DNA from: JBLIRR01 sp049472395
GTDB lineage: Bacteria > SZUA-182 > DTGQ01 > JBLIRR01
Assembly (NCBI GenBank): GCA_049472395.1
Contig: JBLIRR010000002.1
Coordinates: 1-64,000 of the forward strand
Direction: 5' to 3'
Length of the DNA: 64,000 bases
Part shown: piece after piece, positions 54,359 through 63,400 of the stretch
Position numbering within the stretch: the stretch's first letter is position 1
Layout of the letters: every line of letters starts with the position of its first letter
Translations under genes and position numbers: made by a program
The notes under the pieces: model-generated
Databases searched by the model: none
The model's input: only the letters and a program-made list of their open reading frames with translations
What the model was told of the DNA's origin: nothing

Positions 54359-54540
54359 TCATTCCTCTTGTGATCCACAAGTTGAATAAATAATACATCC
54401 GATTTTCATATTAATCAAGTTAATAATTGCTTTTTGTAGAGAAATTTTTATATATGAATATTTGCCTGATGAATACCGATAAATCTGTAAGTTCCTTATA
54501 GCGTTAAAGATCAATTTCTATAGCAGTAAAAGGAAATACA

Positions 54541-57315
54541 ATGCTTAATCTTGATGAGGCCCGTAAATTAGCTGAAAAAATAATTCTTGATAACTATGCT
54601 CCCCCTAGCGTTTTAATTAATGAAAAATATGATATCTCTTATTTTATAGGCAGGACAGACAGATACCTGTCCCCTCCACCTGGCCAGCCAACCTTTAATA
54701 TCCTAAAGATGACTCGGGGGGACCTGGCCGGTCAATTAAACATCATGCTTCTCCAGGCTGCTCGTGAGAAAAAAATTATTGTCCAAGAAGGGCTCACACT
54801 TAAGGATAAGGATGAGTTTCGTTCCATTTCTCTCATAGTAAGACCTCTTGTTGAAGAACAGTTCCCGGAATGTTTGATGCTCGTGCTTTTTGATGATAAA
54901 ACATCTCTTCAAAAGGGTCCTGTGGATATAGAAGGGGGGGCACAGAACGAGGAATTGCGGCAAGAGCTGCAATCCACAAAAGAGAGGCTTCAAAGTGTCC
55001 TGTCCCAATTGGAGACTGCGAAGCATGAATTAAATTCTGCTCATGAAGAGTCAAAGTCCCTCGAAGAAGCGTTGCAGAACGTACAGGAAAAGCACCATAC
55101 CACTTATGAGGAATTAATAAAAGCGAAAGCAGACATTAAGCAAAAAGAAAAAGAGCTTACGACAGGGAGAGAAGAACTCAAAAGTTTTCACAATGACCAG
55201 AAATTAACTTTTGAGGAATCACTATCGGTGATAGAGGACCTTCAGAAAAAAGTTGATGAGCTGCAAAAGGTTGAGGAAAACTCCCATGCGGCACAAGAGG
55301 AGTTAGAACAGGCAAAAGCGCAGCTTAGCAAAAAAGAAGAGAGTTTAGCGTATGCCCAGGAGGAGCTTCAGCATAGTGGAGAGGCATTATCTTTATCGAC
55401 AAATGATATAATGAATCTGCTTGCAAGTTATGAGAACCCTACGCTTATTCTTGATGCCAATCTCTGTATTCGATATTTTACCCCAAATATAACGAAATTA
55501 TTTACCATAAGTGAGACAGATAAAGGCAAATCTATTGGTAAGATCAAGTCAACTCTCATATATGATAATTTTTTAGATGATGCGCAAAAGGGATTAAACA
55601 CACTTGCATGGAAAAGGATCAAAGTGCAAGATACAGTGGGCAACTGGTACTCAGTGCGGATTACTCCATATTACAGTGGGGATCAACCTGATGGTATAAT
55701 TATTACCTTTACGGATATCAGTATTCTTAGGCAAACAAGGGAAGCATTGCGGGAAGCAAGAAATAGGTCTAAATCCTATCTTGATGTTGCAAATTGTATG
55801 ATACTCATTCTCGATACTGAACAAAAGATACTCGAAATAAATAAAAAGGGATGTCAGATATTAGGGTATATGGAAGAAGAAATTATCAATAAAAATTGGT
55901 ATGATACCTTTGTTCCTCAAAGAATCAGGGATTCTGCAAAAGGCATTTTCAAGAAGTTAGTGAGTGGATCTATTGAATCCCATGAACAATATGAAAATCT
56001 CATTCTGACCAAGGATGGAGAAGAGAGGATTATTGTCTGGAATAATGCTCTTTTTAAGGATGAGAATGGCAAGGTGAGCGGCATATTATCTGCTGGTATC
56101 GATGTTACTGATTATAAAAGAGTGGAAGCTGAGCTTGAGACAGTTCATAAGCAGACTGATAAATCCTTTGCCCATGTATCTCAAGAGATTAAAACACCGC
56201 TTATGGCCATGATGGAAGGTGCAGAAAGGCTCAAGAATATACCCCCTGAAGCAATGAAAAGTAATTATATGAATATGATAGGCAAAAACATCAATGATCT
56301 TGTAGAATTTATTAATAATGTTGCTAATTTTTCCAAGCTCGCTGCCGATCAGATTGCTTTTGAGATTAAAGATTTTGATCTTAAGCATTTAATTCAGGAT
56401 CTCTTTGAGGAAATTCATTCCCAGTTTATTGATGATTCTGTGGAATTGTTTTGTCATTTTCCAGAAAATATGCCTTCGACGTACCAAGGGGACCCTGAAA
56501 GAATACGTCAGATATTATTTATTTTATTGCATAATGCAGCAAAGTATACAAAAAAGGGTGAAATAACGGTTCGTGTATGCTTTGATGAATCTCACGACAA
56601 ATCAGATGCCGGTGCCGAGAATTCCCAAAAGCTATTACGCATATCGGTAGTGGATAATGGGATTGGGATTCCTGAAGGCGCCCAGGAGATTATTTTCCAG
56701 GGTTTGTCCCCAACTAGTGTCCCCGGAGCAAAAGCAAGAGTTGGTCTTGGCCTTCCTATTGCGAAGTGTCTGGTTGAAATGATGGGAGGGAGAATTTGGC
56801 TACATTCCGAGGAAGGGAAAGGGAGCGAATTTATATTTACCCTAAGACTTGGCCATATTTCTCCTATAATCGAACAGGAAATATCGCCGCGGCAAATAGA
56901 AAAGGTAAAGGGCCATAGGGTCGTAATTGTTGATAACAATCCGTCATCACGGGATACGATAGAATCATATTGTTTTGAACTTGGGTTGAAAGTCCTTTAT
57001 TGTGCATCATATGCTGAAGAAGTTGTTGATTGGCTTCACAGTGTGAATGAAATGCCCGATGTAATTCTGTGTGATATAATGATGCCTGATATGGATGGCT
57101 GCGAGGTTGCAAAAATACTTACTGAAGATGAAAAATTTAAAGGGATTAAACTTATTGGCACAAGCTCATATCCCATACCTGGTGCTGAAAAGATCGCCCA
57201 GGCATTGAAGTTTGATGCGTATTTGCCCATGCCGATAGTAAAGGAAGACCTTATCAGGATCTTCCAAGCGACCTTGAGTAATAAAAAAGGGAGGAAGAAG
57301 GGCATAATTACATAA
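54541..57315 (+). CDS. Degenerate hybrid histidine kinase with CheR-tail N-terminus
   Basis: 924 residues, no membrane helix. Residues 1-130 (YAPPSVLINEKYDISYFIGR, YLSPPPGQPT, LKMTRGDL) match the tail that follows CheR in CheB/CheR fusion proteins; the methyltransferase itself is absent. A long coiled coil (about 135-295) and two PAS domains follow (about 300-395 and 410-525). The dimerisation helix reads FAHVSQEIKTPL: the phospho-accepting His is Gln548 (CAA). The ATPase domain keeps its N, G1 and G2 boxes (LLHNAAKYT, VVDNGIGIP, GLGLPIAK). The receiver keeps Asp845 (CDIMMPDMDG) but has Met897 for the conserved Lys. It may be a pseudokinase or rely on another His. Confidence 0.87.
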   Translation: MLNLDEARKLAEKIILDNYAPPSVLINEKYDISYFIGRTDRYLSPPPGQPTFNILKMTRGDLAGQLNIMLLQAAREKKIIVQEGLTLKDKDEFRSISLIVRPLVEEQFPECLMLVLFDDKTSLQKGPVDIEGGAQNEELRQELQSTKERLQSVLSQLETAKHELNSAHEESKSLEEALQNVQEKHHTTYEELIKAKADIKQKEKELTTGREELKSFHNDQKLTFEESLSVIEDLQKKVDELQKVEENSHAAQEELEQAKAQLSKKEESLAYAQEELQHSGEALSLSTNDIMNLLASYENPTLILDANLCIRYFTPNITKLFTISETDKGKSIGKIKSTLIYDNFLDDAQKGLNTLAWKRIKVQDTVGNWYSVRITPYYSGDQPDGIIITFTDISILRQTREALREARNRSKSYLDVANCMILILDTEQKILEINKKGCQILGYMEEEIINKNWYDTFVPQRIRDSAKGIFKKLVSGSIESHEQYENLILTKDGEERIIVWNNALFKDENGKVSGILSAGIDVTDYKRVEAELETVHKQTDKSFAHVSQEIKTPLMAMMEGAERLKNIPPEAMKSNYMNMIGKNINDLVEFINNVANFSKLAADQIAFEIKDFDLKHLIQDLFEEIHSQFIDDSVELFCHFPENMPSTYQGDPERIRQILFILLHNAAKYTKKGEITVRVCFDESHDKSDAGAENSQKLLRISVVDNGIGIPEGAQEIIFQGLSPTSVPGAKARVGLGLPIAKCLVEMMGGRIWLHSEEGKGSEFIFTLRLGHISPIIEQEISPRQIEKVKGHRVVIVDNNPSSRDTIESYCFELGLKVLYCASYAEEVVDWLHSVNEMPDVILCDIMMPDMDGCEVAKILTEDEKFKGIKLIGTSSYPIPGAEKIAQALKFDAYLPMPIVKEDLIRIFQATLSNKKGRKKGIIT

Positions 57316-57403
57316 AAATCCGCAACCTTCTTGACAAAGTAAGTTCTTTTTCATATCCTACTTCTGTATAATCCAACAACTACCTATCACAGAGGAGAGT
57401 AGC

Positions 57404-58525
57404 GTGGCACGCAAAGTATATTTTATTTCAGCACGATGCACGAAATACAGTTATCAAGAAAGCCTGTGCGGAAAATTTGATAATTTATTAAAATCATTTG
57501 ATTTTTCTCAATATTATAAAAAGAATCAGATTATACCGATTAAAATGCATTTTGGCAATCCCGGGGCTAACCAGACAATCCGGCCTGGATTTATTCGTCA
57601 GATTGTGGAAGCGGTAAAGCGCATCAAGGCTCGGCCCTTTGTCACAGACTCATCCAGATTAAATGCGTACGCATACATTGAGCTGGCTAATCAGAATGGA
57701 TATAACTTTCTGTCTCTCGGAGCACCTCTTATCATTGCGGATGGTATCTATGGCAATGATTCTATCGAGGTTGATGCCGGGGAGCTGTTAAAAAAGGTAT
57801 CCATTGCATCGAGCATTTATGATGCAAAGGGCATGATTGTCGCAACGCATGTCAAGGGGCATATCCAGGCAGGATTAGGTGGCTCACTAAAAAATATCGC
57901 TATGGGAGGAGTCACCTTTACCCCGAGGAATAGTACCTGGGAAAAAGGCAGAGGCAGGGCACATTTCTTAATGGATCCCAATATCTATTGGGATATGAGC
58001 GCCTGTAATTTTTGCGGAATATGTAAACAGAATTGTCCCACGGATGCTATACACATCAAAGATAAAAAATGGTCTTTTGATAATAACAAATGCTGGCGAT
58101 GCGGCAGATGTATTCGCATCTGTCCGCAAAAGGCCCTTTCAACAAAGCAAAATGATGAATTATTTCAGAGGGCATTGGCAGAGCAAGCCAAGGCGGTGCT
58201 TCAGACTTTTCCCCCTAAAAAGGTGGTGTATATTAATTTTCTCCTGGATATGCAGCCCGAATGTGATTGTATGCCTTCCTGCGATACACCGGTTGTTCCA
58301 AATTTGGGTATTATGATGAGTGATGATCCTGTAGCTATCGATACCGCATCCCTGGATTGTATCCAAAAATCCCGCACTCTCCCGAATTCTCAGGCAGATG
58401 AAGTCATCGTCCCTGATGGCTCAGATATTTTTTCTGCCCTTCACAACAAAGATGCACGAGGGCATATTCGATATGCTGAAGAGTATGGCCTTGGCACCAC
58501 GCATTACGAGTTAGTGGAGTTTTAA
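57404..58525 (+). CDS. DUF362 protein with two 4Fe-4S clusters
   Basis: 373 residues, cytoplasmic. A DUF362 domain (KMHFGNPGANQTIRPG, VTDSSRLNAYAYIELA, GLGGSLKNIAMGG) carries in its second half a two-cluster ferredoxin module, CNFCGICKQNCP and CWRCGRCIRICP, inserted before the end of DUF362 (MMSDDPVAIDTASLDC). Such proteins are common in strict anaerobes, and the DUF362-ferredoxin fusion is of unknown function. It starts at GTG 57404 behind AGAGGAGAG. The 3' end overlaps the convergent LOG-like gene by 15 bases. Confidence 0.93.
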   Translation: MARKVYFISARCTKYSYQESLCGKFDNLLKSFDFSQYYKKNQIIPIKMHFGNPGANQTIRPGFIRQIVEAVKRIKARPFVTDSSRLNAYAYIELANQNGYNFLSLGAPLIIADGIYGNDSIEVDAGELLKKVSIASSIYDAKGMIVATHVKGHIQAGLGGSLKNIAMGGVTFTPRNSTWEKGRGRAHFLMDPNIYWDMSACNFCGICKQNCPTDAIHIKDKKWSFDNNKCWRCGRCIRICPQKALSTKQNDELFQRALAEQAKAVLQTFPPKKVVYINFLLDMQPECDCMPSCDTPVVPNLGIMMSDDPVAIDTASLDCIQKSRTLPNSQADEVIVPDGSDIFSALHNKDARGHIRYAEEYGLGTTHYELVEF

Positions 58526-58999
58526 AAGGGCTTTTGTCAGTTGTATGGCCTCAGCCGGTGTTTTTACCTCAAAAAGCAACTTATTTTTCCTGTAAGTGCT
58601 AAGAAGTGTGCCAATATCAAAATCGAGCAATATTACCGGACGCATATTTTTTAAGGCCAGCGCAATTTCCGATATAGTGCCCGCCGCTCCCTTGCATGCT
58701 ATGACGATATCACTTGAGAGTATATTGATATAATTGCGGGCATCTCCTATACCGGTAAGGATCGGTATATCAATATAGCGGGATATGCCGGCACGAGTGT
58801 TATCAGGGAGTATCCCTATCGTGAGGCCACCAGCATCTTTGGCGCCTTTTGCCGAAAACTCCATTACCCCGCAGCTTCTTCCGCCATTTAACAATACCCA
58901 CCCTTCTTTGGCAATAAGCCTGCCGAGTTCGTATGCTCCTCTAAGGTCATTATCATCAACAGAGGAGCCCCCCATTACACCGATAATAATTTTTTTCAT
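58511..58999 (-). CDS. TIGR00725/LOG-like Rossmann protein
   Basis: 162 residues. The ATG at 58999 (MKKIIIGVMGGSS) with AAAGG upstream is chosen; the long frame from 59131 adds an unlikely N-terminus. The fold is SLOG type: GVMGGSSVDDNDLRGAYELG, LLNGGRSCGVMEFSAKGA and the nucleotide loop CKGAAGTISEIALAL, which stands in place of the PGGxGTxxE of LOG enzymes. This is the TIGR00725 group, distantly related to cytokinin-activating LOG and DprA proteins. The missing first glycine pair makes nucleotide hydrolase activity uncertain. It is convergent with the DUF362 gene. Confidence 0.85.
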   Translation of the reverse strand: MKKIIIGVMGGSSVDDNDLRGAYELGRLIAKEGWVLLNGGRSCGVMEFSAKGAKDAGGLTIGILPDNTRAGISRYIDIPILTGIGDARNYINILSSDIVIACKGAAGTISEIALALKNMRPVILLDFDIGTLLSTYRKNKLLFEVKTPAEAIQLTKALLKLH

Positions 59000-59134
59000 T
59001 TGCTGAACCTTTTCTTTGATAGCGTTATGGTATAGTATAATATGATTATATAATACCTTGTAATGTGATTGAGCATATATAATGGCAGACTCACTGAGAG
59101 TAACTATATAATAATAGATATCCATATGCAATAT

Positions 59135-59199
59135 AGCAATTCTAATTTTGACGTTTGAGTATGCGAGCCACGTGGTATGTGCTCAAAATTAGAATTGCT
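59135..59199. repeat. Long inverted repeat upstream of proB
   Basis: AGCAATTCTAATTTTGA (59135-59151) and TCAAAATTAGAATTGCT (59183-59199) are perfect 17-base complements around a 31-base centre. The outer GCAATTCT/AGAATTGC resembles the pair at 17545-17616. It may be a small mobile-element remnant, an RNA hairpin in the proB leader, or an operator. It lies 33 bases before proB. Confidence 0.8.
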
Positions 59200-59231
59200 G
59201 TTCTAAAAAGAAATTTTGAAGGGCAGGAGTA

Positions 59232-60356
59232 ATGGAGTCTAAAGAGAAGAAGACAGTAGTAATAAAGCTAGGCAGCGCGACAGTCGGATGTGCCGAGAGT
59301 AATGAAGGCAATTTGTCTCATTTAGTCGATCAGATAGCAGAACTTTTCAATATGGGCCATCGAATTGTCCTGGTTACGTCAGGTGCTGTAAGTACAGGCA
59401 TGAAAGCATTACATATTGGCCGAAGGCCTTCAAATATAATTGACAGACAGGCCCTTGCGGCTACGGGTCAGGGTTATCTCATCCATAATTATCAGATTAT
59501 GTTTGCGAAGCATAAGATCGTTGTTGCACAGCTTCTCTTAACCCGGCTCGGGCTTGAGGACAGAGAACGTTATCTTAATGCCCGAAACACCTTAATAAAA
59601 CTGATGGAGTGGAGAATACTCCCAATTATTAATGAAAATGATAGTGTCGCTGTTGAAGAGCTTTGCTTTGGTGATAATGATGAGCTATCTGCATTAGTCG
59701 CAGTAAAGATTGCAGCTGATCTTCTTATGCTTGTTACAACTGCTGACGGGGTATTAATTCAAGATCCGGGAAAAAAAGGCAATAAAAAGCTCCTGAAAGA
59801 GATTGATCTTCAAGACTCTCAGCTTGAGTCATCTATTGGCGGGAGTGCCTCAGAGTGTGGAACCGGTGGTATGAAAACAAAGATTAAAGCAGCTAAAATG
59901 GCAGCCCTATGCGGGACGACCGCCGTGATTATTAACGGACTGCGCTCCAATACTATCGTGGAATCATTTTCCGGGCAGTGCACCGGCACGATATGCCGCC
60001 CTCCTACTCCTAACCATAAATTATCAAGCAAAAAAAGATGGCTCGCCCTCGGTATATCCTCAACAGGCAAAGAAATTCATGTGGATGAAGGGGCATCCAA
60101 GGCCATTTTAAAGACCAACAGCAGCTTATTAGCCTCAGGAATACGTTATTGTTCAGGCGAGTTTAAGCGGGGGGATATTGTTCAGATTTATGATTCATCC
60201 GGAAGGGAGATTGCGAAAGGTTTAGTGAATTATAATTCAGATGAACTATTTAAGATTCAAGGCAGACAATCAAAGGATTTTACCAGAATTCTCGGGTATC
60301 CCAGACAAGAAGAAGTTGTCCACAGGGACAATATGATAGTGGTAGAAAAAATTTAA
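59232..60356 (+). CDS. proB: Glutamate 5-kinase
   Basis: 374 residues, the normal size with PUA. It phosphorylates glutamate as the first step of proline synthesis. The amino-acid kinase domain has VVIKLGSATVG, VLVTSGAVSTGMKAL, INENDSVAVEELCFGDNDEL and GTGGMKTKIKAAKMA. The C-terminal PUA domain (about 285-370) has VDEGASKAILKTNSSLLASG and GLVNYNSDEL. GAAGGGCAGGAG precedes the ATG. proA is not next to it. The inverted repeat just upstream may affect its expression. Confidence 0.97.
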   Translation: MESKEKKTVVIKLGSATVGCAESNEGNLSHLVDQIAELFNMGHRIVLVTSGAVSTGMKALHIGRRPSNIIDRQALAATGQGYLIHNYQIMFAKHKIVVAQLLLTRLGLEDRERYLNARNTLIKLMEWRILPIINENDSVAVEELCFGDNDELSALVAVKIAADLLMLVTTADGVLIQDPGKKGNKKLLKEIDLQDSQLESSIGGSASECGTGGMKTKIKAAKMAALCGTTAVIINGLRSNTIVESFSGQCTGTICRPPTPNHKLSSKKRWLALGISSTGKEIHVDEGASKAILKTNSSLLASGIRYCSGEFKRGDIVQIYDSSGREIAKGLVNYNSDELFKIQGRQSKDFTRILGYPRQEEVVHRDNMIVVEKI

Positions 60357-60431
60357 AAAATCCCCAAGTTTTTTTTATTCCATCCCGATAGCAAAATAAG
60401 GTTAGAGAGGAATATTTTTCTGGGGTTAAGT

Positions 60432-63400
60432 GTGAGAATTTTCATAAAGAGTGTTTTTCTTTTTTTATTATTCAGTGTATATATCCTGTCACACGTTTCT
60501 AAATCCGTTGTTGAGGCAGAAGAGATATTTTTCGTAAGAGGGAATAATTACCATGTTGGCCATATGCCCCAGTCTTTGGCAGTTGCGGATTTCAATGGGG
60601 ATGAAACCGCAGATTTAGCGGTTGCGAATTTTTGGGATAATAATTGTACGATTTTTCTCGGCAATGGTGATGGCACATTCGAAGAGCGCAGTATATGCAA
60701 TACCGGCAAGTGGCCTCGCTCAGTTGCAGCAGGGGATTATAACAGGGACGGAATAGTTGACCTTGCTACAGCGAATAAGGGGGATGCATATGTGTCCATA
60801 ATGCTTGGCCAAGGTGACGGAACATTTCGGGCAGCTGAAATTTGCCACGTTGGCATTGAGCCCCATGCAATAGCGGTGTCCGATTTTGATAAAGATGGGA
60901 AATTAGATTTAGCGGTTACCAATATGCAATCCGATACTATTTCAATCTTGCTCGGCAAGGGAAATGGGACTTTTAACCAGTCAGTTGAGTATGAGGCAAA
61001 TTGTGACGGGCCTGGCGCAATTGTTGCCGCATATTTCAACCGTGATAAAATTGTGGACCTTGCGGTAACCAATGAGAAATCTGACAGCATATCTATTTTG
61101 CTTGGCAAGGGAGATGGAACCTTTTCAACCTCCCATTTCTCAGCAGTAAATGGCCCTTGTTCACTTGCGGCTAAGGATTTTAACCAGGACCGGAAAGCTG
61201 ACCTGGCAGTGGTCAATAATGTATCTAATGATTTATCCATATTCCTTTGTGAAAATGATGGGACATTTACACCAGGTCATACCTATGTTCTTGAAGGTGA
61301 ACCCAGGTCAGTGACATGCGGGGATTTTAACAACGACGGAAAGCCGGATTTAGCCGTAATAAATTATATTTCCTATTATATTTCAAGGGTTGCCCTCTTC
61401 CTCGGTAATGGAGATGATGAGGGATCTTTTGTCGAGGCAGGGACTTACACCGCCGGCATGTATTCCCTCTCGATTCAATCAGAGGATCTTAATGGGGATA
61501 GTAAAGAAGATTTGGTGTTTGTCAATTTGGATGAGGATACTATTTCCATACTCATCAATACTACCCCAACAGTTGCCTCATCTAATTTTTCTTTTGAGCC
61601 GACTCTCAGTTATCCCGTGGGGGATGATCCCCATGCACTCACGGTAGTGGACTTTGACGGGGATACTGTGTATGATTTGGTTGTTGCCAATCAGGGCTCA
61701 GATACTATTTCAGTCATGCTCGGTTATCCGAATGGCACATTCACGGGAGCGAGCAATTATCCTGTGAGAGAAGCCCCCTCATCGGTTGTCACAGGAGATT
61801 TTAATGGTGACGGTATTGAAGATATAGCTGTTGCCAATGAAGCTTCTGATGATATGAGTATATTACTCGGCCAGGGAACAGGTTTGTTTGATGAGCCTGT
61901 CCATTATACTGCTGTGGGTATGGAGGGGCCTTGCGCACTTATTAGTGAGTATTTGGATGATGATAAAAAAGCCGATTTGGCAGTCGTCAATAGAGCTTCA
62001 AGTATGGTCCTGATTTTTCTTACCGGGGGGAGTGACGCAAGTGGTTTATTCTCCGAGCCGCGTCCTATTTTATTGCCCGATCCTACTGCGATGTGGGCAG
62101 CGGATTTTAATTATGATGGGAATATGGATTTGGCGGTAACCTCTGGTTCCGAAGATATTGTGTATATCAAGTATGGTGATCCTGAGTGTACATTTAAGAT
62201 ACCATTTAAATATTATGGGGTCGGAAGAGCCCCTTCTTCCTTAACAGTTGCTGATTTTAATGGTGATGGGACATCGGATATTGCGGTAGCCAATGAGTTA
62301 TCAAAAGATATTTCAATATTATTGGGATATAGCAACGGCACATTCCAGATCGCTGATAATTATGAGGTTGGGGAGAGTATTACATCAGTGGTCGCTGAGG
62401 ATATTAATGGGGATGGAAGAGTCGACCTGGCCGTTACCCATGGCGCTATATCGCTTTTGGCTGGGAGAGGGGATGGGACATTTGGAACACTATTTTCTTA
62501 TGAGGTAGGCAGTGGCGCCTATTCACTATGCACTGCTGATCTTAACGCCGATGAAAGAGCGGATTTGGTAGTGGCCAATAAAGATTCTGGTAGTGTCTCT
62601 ATTCTTATCAATAATACACCGGCAATAATCGTTACCCCAACGAGCGGTCTTGTGACGGACGAGGCGGGTGACTTTGCGGAATTTCGTATAGAATTGACCG
62701 TAAAGCCAATAGTAGATGTCACTATAAATTTTATCTATGATGAGACAGAGGGGGAAGTTTTCCCTCCAAGCCTCACATTTACGGAGAGAAATTGGCGCAT
62801 CCCACAATCGGTAACAGTTGTAGGAGTTGATGATGACAGCGTTGATGGAGATGTAACGTATACTATTCATACCTTACCTGCTGTTGTCGTTGGCCTCACG
62901 GAGGATATCAATTATTACAACCGACGGGAATCCGATGATATTACCGTCACAAATATAGACAATGATACAGCCGGTATAACAATAGAGCCTTCTGCAATTA
63001 TCACAACCGAGGAGGGGGGTGTAGCCGAATTTACCATTGTCTTAGATACGCAACCAGAGGCAGACGTATCGGTTGATATTGTCAACAGCAATGAAGCAGA
63101 AGGGATGCTATTTACACAATCCTTCCTCTTTACAGAGGATAATTGGAATATCCCGCAATCAGGTGTGGTAATGGGCCTTAATGATAAAATTGATGATGGA
63201 GATTGCGTATACATCCTTTTTGTAGAGCCTGCCCTATCGGATGATACCCACTATAATGGGATAGATCCTGATGACATAACGGTAACCAATATAAATAATG
63301 ACAAGGCAGGTATAACAGTATACCCGGGGAATGGTCTTATCACAAGTGAAGACAGTACCACTGACACGTTTACGATTGTCTTGGCCTCAGAACCGACAAA

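Noticed and set aside
60737..61240. Minus-strand frame of 167 codons, and similar frames at 62519-63797
   Set aside because: Antisense shadows of the repeat-rich surface protein, caused by regular codon patterns in the repeats.
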